NCBI GenBank assembly: GCA_034670065.1
Contig: JAXMOG010000005.1
Span: 186,001-250,000 of the forward strand
Direction: 5' to 3'
Source of the DNA: Mesobacterium_A sp034670065
Lineage (GTDB): Bacteria > Pseudomonadota > Alphaproteobacteria > Rhodobacterales > Rhodobacteraceae
Length of the DNA stretch: 64,000 nucleotides
Position numbers and translations under genes: made by a program. The notes under the pieces were generated by a model. The model was not told the origin of the DNA. It made no database searches and worked only from the letters and a program-made list of their open reading frames with translations. Positions 52,794 to 62,065 of the stretch are shown here, piece by piece. Numbering within the stretch: the first letter of the stretch is position 1; each line of letters begins with the position of its first letter.

Positions 52794-53734
52794 CGCCGTG
52801 GCCTCCGCAGAATAAGGAAGAGAAACAAAACACCGCCCGCGAATTCGACCACGACGGTCAGGGTGGACTGCAAACCGAGCAGACGTTCAAATACAAATTG
52901 CCCACTCACAAGGATCGTCGCTCCGATCAAAGCGGCGGCTGGAAGCAGGCGCGAATGTCGCCATGTGGGAAGGGCAGCATGAGCCAAACTTGAGGTCAGC
53001 AATCCCAGAAATGTAATCGGTCCGACAAGCGCGGTTGACGTGGCCACCAAAAGCGCCACGAGGCCAAGCGCCACAAACACCACACGGTCGTAATCCACGC
53101 CCAGCGGTAGGGCGACCATGCGTCCGAGCGCGACCACGTCCAGAAATCGGGCGATCCGTAAAGCTCCCAACAGGCTGGCCACGAGGATGACAGAAGCGAT
53201 GGCCAACTGGGTTTTATCGACCGCGCCAAAGGTTGCGAAAGTCGCCTGCTGCACGATGGAAAACTCGGACGGGTCCAACAGGCGTTGCGCCAACCCCGCC
53301 AAGCCACGCAGCAACACGCCTAGGATCACACCAGTGAGAACAAGGCGCAAGATGTCCTCTGCACCATTGCGCAGCAGCACGCCAAACAGCGCAAGCGCTG
53401 CGGCGACAAGGACAATCGTTTCCATGCCAAATTGCGCCAGCGATGGCAGCGCGGCAAACCCAACGCCCCCCAATGTCAGCACCAGCGCCGTTTGGATGAA
53501 AACGAATAGCGCATCAAAGCCGACAATGCCCGGGGTCAACATGCGATTGGCGGCTATTGTTTGAAACAGAACTGTGGCCGTGCCAATTGCTGCGCCGACC
53601 ACACAGAGCGCCGCCAGTTTGGTGAACCGAAGCGACAGGATAAACCCCATTGGCGCGCGCAAATTCCATAATAGGAACAGCCCGCAGGCCAACGCCAAGA
53701 GCCCCGCAAGAAGGAAAAGACGGCGTTCAACCAT
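52790..53734 (-). CDS. Fe-siderophore ABC transporter permease (FecCD family, second)
   Basis: A 314-residue membrane protein with about nine hydrophobic segments. FecCD blocks are TATVLFQTIAANRMLTPGIVGFDALFVF (about 42-69, by position) and VALLVATSTALVGPITFLGL near 245. ATG 53734 is chosen because the homologous N-terminus MVERRLFLLAG begins there; it overlaps the first permease gene by 8 bases. Together the two permeases form the heterodimeric channel. Confidence 0.91.
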   Translation of the reverse strand: MVERRLFLLAGLLALACGLFLLWNLRAPMGFILSLRFTKLAALCVVGAAIGTATVLFQTIAANRMLTPGIVGFDALFVFIQTALVLTLGGVGFAALPSLAQFGMETIVLVAAALALFGVLLRNGAEDILRLVLTGVILGVLLRGLAGLAQRLLDPSEFSIVQQATFATFGAVDKTQLAIASVILVASLLGALRIARFLDVVALGRMVALPLGVDYDRVVFVALGLVALLVATSTALVGPITFLGLLTSSLAHAALPTWRHSRLLPAAALIGATILVSGQFVFERLLGLQSTLTVVVEFAGGVLFLFLILRRPRR

Positions 53735-54671
53735 AAGATTTCCTTGGCGCGGCATGGAGCAGCCACAAGAAAATTCCTGCCCCAATTACTGCAAAAACTG
53801 TGCCTGCGGGGATTTCATAGGGAAAGCGGATGATACGCCCGATGATGTCACACCCCAGCACCATCGTTCCGCCAAGCCACGCCACCAGCGGCAGATTCCG
53901 GCGGAGATTATCGCCGCGCCAACGCGACACAATATTGGGGACCACAAGCCCAACGAATGGGATAGACCCGACGCTTACCACAACGACGGCAACGATGATC
54001 GACACAAGTATGAGCCCGGCCAGCAATGTCTGCCGAAAATCTAACCCAAGGCTGCGCGCGGCATCTTCGCCAAGGCCCAGCATGGTAATTCGGTCCGCCG
54101 CCAGCCAGACCAGTGCGGCAATGGCTGCGACCACCCAAAGCAATTCGTAACGCCCCTGTAAGACACCCGAAAACTCGCCGCTTTGCCAGACGCCAATGTA
54201 TTGAACGAGGTCTGTAGTCCACGCCAGCCACAATACTGCCGCGCCGATAATTCCGCCGTAAATCAACCCGACCAACGGCAATAAGACGGGGTCGCGGCGC
54301 GGTACATGTCGTGCCAGCGCCAAGAAACCAAGTGTGCCGATCAATGCCGCTGTCGCAGCGACCGACATTTTCATCATCAATGTTGCGCCCGGCGCAATCA
54401 ATGTCACCACAAGAAGCCCAAGCATCGCGGATTCCGGTGTGCCCACCAAACCAGGTTCCACAAGCCGGTTTTGCACGGACATTTGCACGACCACACCCGC
54501 CAATGCCAATCCGGCCCCGGCCAATAACGCGGCAAACGTCCGTGGCAGACGGCTGACGACCATCACCACCTGTCCATCAAGATCGCCGCCGAATATGTCT
54601 GCGACCCCAATGAAACAACTCGCCCCCATAAGGAGGGCGAGTGTCAGCGCCGCATAAAGCCTGTATTGCAT
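53727..54671 (-). CDS. Fe-siderophore ABC transporter permease (FecCD family, first)
   Basis: A 314-residue membrane protein. RLPRTFAALLAGAGLALAGV (about 42-61), VQMSVQNRLVEPGLVGTPES (64-83) and SIPFVGLVVPNIVSRW near 247 are hallmark FecCD blocks, the last being the coupling helix that contacts the ATPase. It follows the receptor gene by 9 bases. The family layout (receptor, two permeases, ATPase) resembles catecholate siderophore systems such as YclNOPQ or VctPDGC. Confidence 0.92.
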   Translation of the reverse strand: MQYRLYAALTLALLMGASCFIGVADIFGGDLDGQVVMVVSRLPRTFAALLAGAGLALAGVVVQMSVQNRLVEPGLVGTPESAMLGLLVVTLIAPGATLMMKMSVAATAALIGTLGFLALARHVPRRDPVLLPLVGLIYGGIIGAAVLWLAWTTDLVQYIGVWQSGEFSGVLQGRYELLWVVAAIAALVWLAADRITMLGLGEDAARSLGLDFRQTLLAGLILVSIIVAVVVVSVGSIPFVGLVVPNIVSRWRGDNLRRNLPLVAWLGGTMVLGCDIIGRIIRFPYEIPAGTVFAVIGAGIFLWLLHAAPRKSYG

Positions 54672-54680
54672 GCGTTTGAC

Positions 54681-55583
54681 TTAGCTTGGGTCAGCGGCAA
54701 ACGCAGCGACGACTTCGTCAATTGTGCCCATCACAGACTGATAACCGCCACCTACGAGATACAGACGCGCAGAATCAAGATATACGATTTGATCGTTCTG
54801 ACCTGCGTTTGTGCCTGCTACCAGCGGGTTATCCAGTGTCACAGCCGCTGCTTCGCCCTCCCGGCCAATGGCGGCACTGCGGTCAACGACAAAAATCCAA
54901 TCGGGATTAACTTCGGCAATAAACTCGAACGAAACCGCTTCACCATGGGTTTCTGCGTTCAGGTCGGGATAGGCTTCCGCCAGGCCTAGCGAGCTGTGCA
55001 GCCAGCCAAAGCGAGAGTCCTCACCATAGGCCGACACCTTGCCGCCATTCGTCAACACGATAAGGGCATTGCCTTGATTGTCCGTTGCGGTTCGGGCTCT
55101 TTTTATGGCCGCGTCAAGATCGGACAGCAGCGTCTCGGCGGCCTCTTCCTTTTGGAACATGGTGCCGTAGGCTTCTACACGCGCCTGTGCATCTGCCAAC
55201 AGAGACTCACCAGAAATTGTCATGTCAACGGTCGGCGCAATTTGGGACAACGGTTCAATCTGCGACTGCGACCGTCCGCCGGCGATGATGAAATCCGGTG
55301 CCATGACCGCCAGAGCCTCAAAGTCCGGCTCAAACAGCGTGCCGACTGTTGGTGTGCCTTCGATGACTCCAGCAAGATAGGCTGGCGGGGCAATTGCCGG
55401 AACACCGGCCACAGCAATGTCCAATGCCGACAGCGTGTCCAGCGCGGCGAGGTCGAAGGTGACAACAGACTGCGGTGCGATTGGAACAGCCACTTTGCCA
55501 GCGGCGGTTTCGATCGCTGTGGTTTGCGCCAGCGCCAGTGCAGGCAGCGCCGCGAAGGCAGTTGCGATAAGCGTCGTTTTCAT
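54681..55583 (-). CDS. Siderophore-binding protein (CeuE/FatB-like)
   Basis: A 300-residue periplasmic receptor of the FepB/CeuE/FatB group. Its Sec signal (KTTLIATAFAALPALALA) is cleaved before QTTAIET; no lipobox. Family blocks are PQSVVTFDLAALDTLSALDI, LAVMAPDFIIAGGRS, GWLHSSLGLAEAYPDL and EVNPDWIFVVDRSAAIG. ATG 55583 follows GAAAGGTTC; the frame upstream has no export signal. It is the first gene of the operon, with an iron box and the DUF2218 gene just upstream. The exact siderophore is unknown. Confidence 0.9.
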   Translation of the reverse strand: MKTTLIATAFAALPALALAQTTAIETAAGKVAVPIAPQSVVTFDLAALDTLSALDIAVAGVPAIAPPAYLAGVIEGTPTVGTLFEPDFEALAVMAPDFIIAGGRSQSQIEPLSQIAPTVDMTISGESLLADAQARVEAYGTMFQKEEAAETLLSDLDAAIKRARTATDNQGNALIVLTNGGKVSAYGEDSRFGWLHSSLGLAEAYPDLNAETHGEAVSFEFIAEVNPDWIFVVDRSAAIGREGEAAAVTLDNPLVAGTNAGQNDQIVYLDSARLYLVGGGYQSVMGTIDEVVAAFAADPS

Positions 55584-55630
55584 AATGAACCTTTCAGGTG
55601 TGTGTGCGTCTCGCGGCGGCTGGACAAAGT

Positions 55631-55645
55631 TGATTGAATCACTCA
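55631..55645. promoter_or_regulatory. Candidate RirA iron box (TGA-N9-TCA)
   Basis: TGA (55631-55633), nine bases, TCA (55643-55645) matches the iron box described for RirA in alphaproteobacteria. It lies between the divergent siderophore receptor gene and the DUF2218 gene, where iron repression of both would be expected. The motif is short and one match can arise by chance. Confidence 0.45.
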
Positions 55646-55683
55646 GGATTGATTTCCGATAGAAATACTCAGGATAAAACCAC

Positions 55684-55986
55684 ATGCAAGCCCAAAAGAC
55701 AGATCGCGGCCAGTTCACAACTGAACACGCCAGTCGCTACCTCCAGCAACTGTGCAAACACTTTGCCCACAAGATTGAAGTTCAGTTCGATGAGACATCT
55801 GGCCAAGCACAATTTCCGTCCGGCATCGCAACGCTTACTGCATCCCCAAAAGAGTTGATTGTGATTTTGAGCGCTGATTCCGATGAAGGCCTTGAGCGGT
55901 CGCGCGGCGCAATCGACAGTCACCTGAAAACATTCGCGTTCCGTGAAAGCTATACGACGATGAATTGGGCCGCGTTGATGAAATAA
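55684..55986 (+). CDS. DUF2218 domain protein
   Basis: A 100-residue protein covering one DUF2218 domain: TTEHASRYLQQLCKHFAHKI (about 12-31), then GIATLTASPKELIVILSA, and a C-terminal helix near 70-88 with SHLKTFAFRE. Such proteins are often found next to siderophore uptake genes; a biochemical role is not established. It is divergent from the Fe-siderophore ABC operon across 100 bases. The 204 bases after it hold no gene I can support. Confidence 0.82.
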   Translation: MQAQKTDRGQFTTEHASRYLQQLCKHFAHKIEVQFDETSGQAQFPSGIATLTASPKELIVILSADSDEGLERSRGAIDSHLKTFAFRESYTTMNWAALMK

Positions 55987-56190
55987 TCAACGCGATCCCA
56001 CCTCGAAACACGAAACCCTTGCATCAGGTGAAGGGGCGTTTACGTCAAGATTACGCCTGGTGCCCCACTTCAGGTACAAGACGTGCCGGCTTCGTCATCG
56101 GTGACCGTTATGGTGCCAACTGCAACCCATACTGTAACCTCAGCCAATGTCAGTTCTCTTGACCGAAAACCGGGTGTTGGTACCGTTCAG

Positions 56191-57075
56191 TTAATGGCTC
56201 ATAAAGGCCCTACGTGCGAAATCGATGAACTGCGTCAGTCGTTGCGGTCGATATCGATCACGATGGTAGACAAGCGCCATGGGTTGTTCTGGCAGGTCCC
56301 AATCTGGCAATATTCGCGTAAGAACGTCGGCTGCAATATCGTCGCGCACAAGAACGTAGGGCAACATGGCAATGCCCATGCCTGCATTGGCGGCCGCGCG
56401 CTGCGCTTGTCCGGAATTAACTGTAATCGTCGCCTTCGGAGACCAATTTTGCTTCTGCGTCCCTTTGGAAAAACGCCACGGGCGACGACTGGTCCTTGCG
56501 AACAGAACGGCTCGGAACTGATCCAGATCGGATGGTACCTCGGGTGTGCCACGTTCGCGCAGATACTCGGGCGACGCGCAAACTGTCATTCTATAGGGCG
56601 CAAGTTGCGTTTGAATAAGCGTGCTGTCCTCAAGCTGGCCAATCCGAAAGGCGGCATCAAACCCGCCTGCTATCAGATCTTCATTGGCGTCGGACAGGAC
56701 AAGGTCGATTTCAACATCGGGCGCCAAGCTGGAAAAGGCTTTCAGCGCCGGAACCAAGGCCGACGTTCCAAAACTGACTGGCGCGGCGATGCGCAGGCGG
56801 CCTTGCGGGGTGCGTTGCTGATCGCTGGCCTTGCCTTCGGACAAGGACACTAGTTCAAGAATGTCCCGGCATTGCTCAAGGTAGCTTTCACCAAAAGCCG
56901 TGAGGCTGTGCTGGCGCGTTGTCCGATTGAGGAGCTTTACTTGAAGATGCCCCTCCAGCGCGGCGATCCGTTGGCCCACCAGCGTGCTCGTCACATTGAG
57001 CTTTCGCGCTGCCGCATTCATTGATCCAGCCTGAACGACTTCGACAAATGTGTGCATTGCAGTAAAAAGATCCAT
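56191..57075 (-). CDS. LysR-family transcriptional regulator
   Basis: A 294-residue regulator of the CrgA-like group. The HTH is at about 1-60 (TFVEVVQAGSMNAAARKLNV, LVGQRIAALEGHLQVKLLNR), the effector domain starts near 88 (GRLRIAAPVSFGTSALVPAL), and DLIAGGFDAAFRIGQL is a group marker. ATG 57075 follows AGAAGGA. It faces an SDR plus carboxymuconolactone-decarboxylase-like operon across about 100 bases and probably controls it. Confidence 0.88.
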   Translation of the reverse strand: MDLFTAMHTFVEVVQAGSMNAAARKLNVTSTLVGQRIAALEGHLQVKLLNRTTRQHSLTAFGESYLEQCRDILELVSLSEGKASDQQRTPQGRLRIAAPVSFGTSALVPALKAFSSLAPDVEIDLVLSDANEDLIAGGFDAAFRIGQLEDSTLIQTQLAPYRMTVCASPEYLRERGTPEVPSDLDQFRAVLFARTSRRPWRFSKGTQKQNWSPKATITVNSGQAQRAAANAGMGIAMLPYVLVRDDIAADVLTRILPDWDLPEQPMALVYHRDRYRPQRLTQFIDFARRAFMSH

Positions 57076-57177
57076 TACAAAGAATTCCTTCTGAATAAAC
57101 CAAACTTTTTGCCAATTATCATGGATTGCTTCCTCATGCACAATCGCGCCTGAGTGAACTTTCAAGGCGAAGACATC

Positions 57178-57936
57178 ATGATGAAACGATTTGAAAACCG
57201 CGCGGCGCTTGTGACAGGCGCAGGCAGCGGTATGGGGCGCGCGGTTGCGCTGCGCCTAGCGGGAGAAGGAGCGTCCGTGACACTCTGGGGGCGTCGCTCT
57301 GACCCTCTTGAGGAGGTGGCTGACGAAATTCGCCAGTCCGGCGGGTCGGCATTGGTTCAGGTCTGCGACATCGCTGATCCAGAAGCGATTGCGTCCAACC
57401 TCAAATCCTCTGTCGCACATTTCAAGGAACCCGACGCAGTTTTTGCCAATGCCGGACATCTGGGAGATTTTAAACCACTACGGGATACAGGGGCCGCTGA
57501 TTTCAACGATTTGGTCCAGATCAATCTGATCGGCACGCAACAAACAGCAGCACAGTGTTTGCCCTATATGGACGGTGGCGCTGTGCTGATAAATGCATCT
57601 TGGACAGCTGGCGCGGTCATGCCTGGGTCCGGTGCATATGCTGCAACCAAAGCTGCACTTCTTGCGATGATGCGTGTATGGGCTGTCGAAGAAGGGCCGC
57701 ACGGCAATCGGATCAATGCGATCAGTCCCGGGATTATACTTACGCCGATGGCGGATGCGGTCCTTGATCCACAGATTTCGAAACGTTTGACTGACCACAC
57801 GCCACTTCGGCGCAACGGGCGCCCCGAAGATGTAGCGGGGACTGCAGCGTGGCTTCTGTCAGAAGACTCACACTTTGTAACGGGCCAAGACGTTGTTGTG
57901 GATGGCGGCTTTACACTTGGGGGGGCGCTGAGATGA
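57178..57936 (+). CDS. SDR-family oxidoreductase
   Basis: A 252-residue short-chain dehydrogenase. The cofactor loop is VTGAGSGMGRA (about 12-22), FANAGHLG is the NAG-type motif, and the catalytic residues lie in NASWTAG and YAATKAA (about 138-158). FVTGQDVVVDGGFTLG closes the fold. Two in-frame ATGs (57178, 57181) follow AAGGCGAAG. It overlaps the next gene by 4 bases, so the two products act together; substrate unknown. Confidence 0.88.
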   Translation: MMKRFENRAALVTGAGSGMGRAVALRLAGEGASVTLWGRRSDPLEEVADEIRQSGGSALVQVCDIADPEAIASNLKSSVAHFKEPDAVFANAGHLGDFKPLRDTGAADFNDLVQINLIGTQQTAAQCLPYMDGGAVLINASWTAGAVMPGSGAYAATKAALLAMMRVWAVEEGPHGNRINAISPGIILTPMADAVLDPQISKRLTDHTPLRRNGRPEDVAGTAAWLLSEDSHFVTGQDVVVDGGFTLGGALR

Positions 57937-58298
57937 AGTTTACTGACGGAGCGCAACTGGCCGATGAACTAAACCCCGATGTCCGCAATGTTTTGGAAAG
58001 CCGCTACGGTCATCTGTTGCCCGGCATGGCGGATACGATCATCGAAATGGCCTATGGTCGTTTCTACGGACGCCCGGGCTTGGATATGAAAAGCCGCTAC
58101 ATCGCAACAATCGCCGCACTTTCAGCCATGGGCGCTCAGACCGCCCCGCAACTGCGGATCAATATCGAAGGGGGCCTCAAATGCGGGTTGAGCGAAACGG
58201 AAATTGCCGAGATAATTTGGCAAATGGCGCTTTATGGTGGTCTTCCCTCAGCCATAAATGCGCTAAACACACTGTGCGATATCTGCACCGAAGGCTAG
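57933..58298 (+). CDS. Carboxymuconolactone decarboxylase-family protein
   Basis: A 121-residue AhpD-like helical protein. SRYIATIAALSAMGAQTAPQLRINIEGGLKCG (about 52-83, by position) and EIAEIIWQMALYGGLPSAIN are family blocks. Only one cysteine is near the usual CxxC position, so peroxidase activity of the AhpD kind is unlikely, and it resembles PcaC-like or YurZ-like members. The aromatic ring in this window is cleaved at 4,5, so a true PcaC role is not expected. About 220 bases downstream to the next gene show nothing. Confidence 0.83.
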   Translation: MKFTDGAQLADELNPDVRNVLESRYGHLLPGMADTIIEMAYGRFYGRPGLDMKSRYIATIAALSAMGAQTAPQLRINIEGGLKCGLSETEIAEIIWQMALYGGLPSAINALNTLCDICTEG

Positions 58299-58518
58299 AC
58301 GATCTGTACAAAGCTTCGCCTTGAGTTTGGAAAAGGCCGCCCTGCCCTGCATTGCTGACCTATGTGTATTTTGCCACGAAGATCCGGTTTAGCACCCATA
58401 GCGACAAGTGACGCGAACGGTCCGGAGCAGACCTGAACCAAACCCCTGACATCCCAAGGCTATGCAGCCACGATTGAAGTCTTCTTCAAATCGAGGGTGC
58501 ACGCGTAGCCTTGGGCAC

Positions 58519-59073
58519 TTAAAATGTCGGTGGCGTACAACAGCTTACGATCGTGCATTCAACGCTGCCAATTTGACGAAACCTATGGGGCAAGCGGCTG
58601 TCAAAATAATAAGCATCCCCCGGCCCCATGATTTTGCGTTGGTCGCCAACAGTCACCTCTATTCGACCTGAAATTACGACCCCGCATTCCTCTCCTTCAT
58701 GGCTGTACATCACGCGGCCTGTATCAGCTTTGGGGGCGTAGGTTTCATACAGCATCCCCAATGCACGCCCGAAATTGTTATTGCCTATTCTGCGCAACGA
58801 CACCCCGCCCTTGCCAATTTCAATCAACTCTTCTTTGGCAAAAAAGATCGTCTTGTCGACTTCCGGCTGAAAGGAAAAAAAGTCTGACAAGCTGATTGGG
58901 ATACCATCAAGGATTCTGCGCAAGGCCCCGACGGATGGATTTGTTTTTCCGGCCTCAATCAATGAAATTGTCGAATTCGGCACATTCGTTTTCTTGGCCA
59001 AAGCCCGCTGGGACAAACCCACAGATTCGCGCACGCTGCGCAGCCGCAATCCAAGTTCAGATATTTCGTCCAT
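58519..59073 (-). CDS. XRE-cupin transcriptional regulator (PuuR-like)
   Basis: A 184-residue regulator. The N-terminal lambda-repressor-type HTH (about 5-60) is LGLRLRSVRESVGLSQRALA, then NVPNSTISLIEAGKTNPSVG. The C-terminal cupin (about 105-180) carries EGEECGVVISGRIEV and YYFDSRLPHRFRQIG. PuuR-type proteins repress putrescine/GABA genes. It is divergent from gabT-gabD. ATG 59073 follows GGGAGC at good spacing; an upstream ATG at 59091 lacks one. Confidence 0.88.
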   Translation of the reverse strand: MDEISELGLRLRSVRESVGLSQRALAKKTNVPNSTISLIEAGKTNPSVGALRRILDGIPISLSDFFSFQPEVDKTIFFAKEELIEIGKGGVSLRRIGNNNFGRALGMLYETYAPKADTGRVMYSHEGEECGVVISGRIEVTVGDQRKIMGPGDAYYFDSRLPHRFRQIGSVECTIVSCCTPPTF

Positions 59074-59226
59074 TGTGTTGCTCCCGTTCATAATACTGAA
59101 CAGTATGGCAAACGCTGCATATTTTTCAATATCTTATGGGTCAATAGAAACACTCTATTTTGAAATATCAAACTTCATATAGTGGAGGAAAGGTCTACCA
59201 ACGCTATGAGTTTCGAAAGGATTCCC

Positions 59227-60507
59227 ATGACCAACGCATCTATCGCTGCCCGCCGGAACGACGCCATTGCAAAAGGTGTGGGCATGTTAACGCAAGTCTA
59301 CGTTGACCGCGCGCTGAACTCTGAAATCTGGGATGTCGAAGGTAGCCGCTATATTGACTTCGCCGCGGGCATCGCCGTTGTGAATACGGGGCATTGCAAC
59401 CCTCATGTGATGGATGCGGTGACCAAGCAAGCTTCACGGTTTACGCACACGTGCCATCAGGTTGTACCTTACGAAAACTACATCGCGCTGGCGGAACGTT
59501 TGAACGAAAAGGCACCGGGCGATTTTGCGAAAAAGACTGCGTTTTTGTCCACTGGCGCAGAAGCCGTCGAAAACGCGATTAAGATCGCACGCGCCGCAAC
59601 AGGCCGCTCTGCCGTTATCGCGTTTACTGGTGGCTTCCACGGTCGGACATTCATGGGCATGTCCCTGACAGGTAAGGTCGTGCCGTACAAAAAGGGTTTT
59701 GGCGCGATGATGCCTGACGTATTCCACGCGCCGTTCCCGATGGATGTGCACAACGTTTCCACAGACGACGCAATGAAGGGCATCGAATATCTGTTCAAGG
59801 CAGACGTCGATCCAGCCCGTGTTGCGGCAATCATTGTGGAACCCGTTCAGGGCGAAGGTGGTTTTTACCCGGTGCCAGCGGACCTGATGCGAGCCTTGCG
59901 CGCGCTGTGTGACGAGCACGGCATCGTGTTGATAGCCGACGAGGTGCAGACCGGTTTCGCCCGCACAGGTACATTGTTCGCGATGGAGCAATATGATGTG
60001 GCCCCTGACCTTATTACAATGGCCAAGGGCCTTGCGGGCGGTCTGCCGCTGTCTGCTGTTACTGGCCGGGCCGAGATCATGGATGCCGCCTTGCCAGGTG
60101 GTTTGGGTGGTACATATGGCGGCAACCCACTGGGTATTGCGGCGTCGCACGCAGTGTTGGATGTGATTGAAAAAGATGATCTTTGTGCACGCGCCAATGA
60201 ACTGGGCGCGCGTTTGAAAACCCATCTCGCAAAAATTCAGACCACCACGCCGGAAATCGCTGACATTCGCGGCCCCGGATTCATGGTGGCGGCTGAATTC
60301 TGCGCTGCAGATGGCACGCCATTGCCGGAAATGGTGAACGAAATCCGCGCTGAAGCGCTCAAGAACGGGCTGATCCTGCTGAGCTGTGGTGTCTATGCGA
60401 ATGTAATTCGCTTCCTTGCACCGCTGACGATTCAGGACGCGGTGTTTGACGAAGCGATGGGTATCCTTGAACGTTCCATCGCTGCTGTAAAAGGACGGAT
60501 GGCATGA
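59227..60507 (+). CDS. gabT: 4-aminobutyrate aminotransferase
   Basis: A 426-residue class III PLP aminotransferase, the same length as E. coli GabT. It transfers the amino group of 4-aminobutyrate to 2-oxoglutarate, giving succinate semialdehyde. STGAEAVENAIKIAR binds the cofactor phosphate, D239 in IADEVQTGFART pairs with the pyridine nitrogen and K267 in TMAKGLAGGLP is the Schiff-base lysine. GAAAGGATTCCC sets the start at ATG 59227; upstream ATGs at 59182-59206 are less likely. It overlaps gabD by 4 bases. Confidence 0.93.
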   Translation: MTNASIAARRNDAIAKGVGMLTQVYVDRALNSEIWDVEGSRYIDFAAGIAVVNTGHCNPHVMDAVTKQASRFTHTCHQVVPYENYIALAERLNEKAPGDFAKKTAFLSTGAEAVENAIKIARAATGRSAVIAFTGGFHGRTFMGMSLTGKVVPYKKGFGAMMPDVFHAPFPMDVHNVSTDDAMKGIEYLFKADVDPARVAAIIVEPVQGEGGFYPVPADLMRALRALCDEHGIVLIADEVQTGFARTGTLFAMEQYDVAPDLITMAKGLAGGLPLSAVTGRAEIMDAALPGGLGGTYGGNPLGIAASHAVLDVIEKDDLCARANELGARLKTHLAKIQTTTPEIADIRGPGFMVAAEFCAADGTPLPEMVNEIRAEALKNGLILLSCGVYANVIRFLAPLTIQDAVFDEAMGILERSIAAVKGRMA

Positions 60508-61976
60508 GTGATCACGTAATGAAACTCAAGTTGAACGATGCTTCGCTATTGGAAACCCGCGGTTACGTGAATGGCGAATGGGTCACGAATGGTAAGACGT
60601 TCAAGGTCCACAACCCCGCGACGGGAGAGGTCATCGCCAAAGTGACGGATATGTCCGCGGCCGATACCACTATCGCGATTGATGCGGCCTATAACGCGCA
60701 AAAGGATTACGCAAAGTGGACTGGCAAAGAACGCAGTGCCGTCTTACGCAAATGGTTTGATCTGATGGTGGCAAACGCCGACGATCTGGCAACGATCTTG
60801 ACCGCCGAAATGGGCAAACCATGGGCCGAGGCACGCGGCGAAATCATGTATGGAGCATCCTTCATCGAGTGGTTTGCCGAAGAAGCAAAGCGCATCTATG
60901 GCGATGTTATTCCCGGCCACCAACGTGACAAACGCATCGTTGTTTTGAAACAGCCTGTCGGCGTGGTAGGTTCGATCACGCCATGGAATTTCCCGAATGC
61001 AATGATCGCTCGCAAGGTCGCACCGGCGCTTGCCGTTGGCTGTTCTTTTGTTGCGCGCCCGGCGGAATTGACGCCACTCTCCGCATTGGCGATGGCGGTC
61101 CTTGCGGAACGTGCGGGCATCCCTGCGGGCATTTTCAACGTGATCCCATCATCCGATAGTGCCGGGGTCGGTCAGGTGCTTTGTTCCGATGACAAGGTTT
61201 CAAAGATTACCTTCACTGGGTCCACGCGGGTCGGCAAAATCCTGATGAGCCAATGCAGCAGCTCAATCAAGAAAATGTCGCTTGAGCTGGGCGGCAACGC
61301 GCCCTTTATCGTTTTTGACGACGCCGACATAGATTCAGCTGTCGAAGGCGCCATGATCGCAAAGTTCCGCAACAACGGCCAAACCTGCGTATGTGCCAAC
61401 CGAATTTACGTACAGGCCGGGGTCTATGACGCTTTCGCTCAAAAACTGGCGGTACGAATGAATGATCTGACGCTGGGCGATGGATTTACAGACGGTGTAA
61501 ACACGGGCCCGTTGATCAATGACGCGGCCATGGTCAAGGTTGAAGATCACATCAAGGATGCGACAGCCAAGGGCGCAACCGTTTTGAAGGGCGGTAAGCG
61601 TTCCGAATTGGGTGGTACTTTCTTTGAGCCAACAATTCTGACCGACGTCACACCAAAGATGATCGTGTCACGTGAAGAAACCTTTGGCCCCTTGGCTCCA
61701 CTGATTAAGTTTGAGGACGAAGACGCCGTTGTAGATTTGGCCAATGATACGGAATTCGGACTTGCCGCCTATTTCTTCAGCCGCGATCTGGCGCGTGTCT
61801 GGCGCGTAGCTGAATCCTTGGAAACGGGGATGGTTGGCGTGAATACCGGCTTGATCTCGACTGAAGTAGCCCCTTTTGGCGGCATCAAACAAAGTGGCCT
61901 TGGCCGCGAAGGCTCGAAATACGGGACGGAAGATTTTCTGGAGATCAAGTACGTCTGCATGGGTGACATTGAATAG
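60504..61976 (+). CDS. gabD: Succinate-semialdehyde dehydrogenase
   Basis: A 490-residue aldehyde dehydrogenase that oxidises succinate semialdehyde to succinate, finishing GABA degradation. NAD(P) contact GSITPWNFPNAMIARKVAPA, then TFTGSTRVGKIL, the general base in SLELGGNAPFIV and the catalytic cysteine in NNGQTCVCANRIYVQ are all present. The pair CVC around the nucleophile matches the redox-sensitive cysteines known for GabD enzymes. It is cotranscribed with gabT and followed by a terminator. Confidence 0.93.
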   Translation: MSDHVMKLKLNDASLLETRGYVNGEWVTNGKTFKVHNPATGEVIAKVTDMSAADTTIAIDAAYNAQKDYAKWTGKERSAVLRKWFDLMVANADDLATILTAEMGKPWAEARGEIMYGASFIEWFAEEAKRIYGDVIPGHQRDKRIVVLKQPVGVVGSITPWNFPNAMIARKVAPALAVGCSFVARPAELTPLSALAMAVLAERAGIPAGIFNVIPSSDSAGVGQVLCSDDKVSKITFTGSTRVGKILMSQCSSSIKKMSLELGGNAPFIVFDDADIDSAVEGAMIAKFRNNGQTCVCANRIYVQAGVYDAFAQKLAVRMNDLTLGDGFTDGVNTGPLINDAAMVKVEDHIKDATAKGATVLKGGKRSELGGTFFEPTILTDVTPKMIVSREETFGPLAPLIKFEDEDAVVDLANDTEFGLAAYFFSRDLARVWRVAESLETGMVGVNTGLISTEVAPFGGIKQSGLGREGSKYGTEDFLEIKYVCMGDIE

Positions 61977-62025
61977 AAATTTTAACTTGAGCTCACTTCC
62001 AAGCGCCGTCTGACGGTTTCTTAAT

Positions 62026-62065
62026 GAGCCCCGTGTAGGCAATGTACATTGCTTTTTCGGGGCTC
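62026..62065 (+). terminator. Nested terminator hairpin after gabD
   Basis: GAGCCCCG (62026-62033) pairs with CGGGGCTC (62058-62065) around an inner perfect palindrome GCAATGTACATTGC (62039-62052) followed by TTTTT. Either stem can end the gabT-gabD transcript. Confidence 0.82.
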
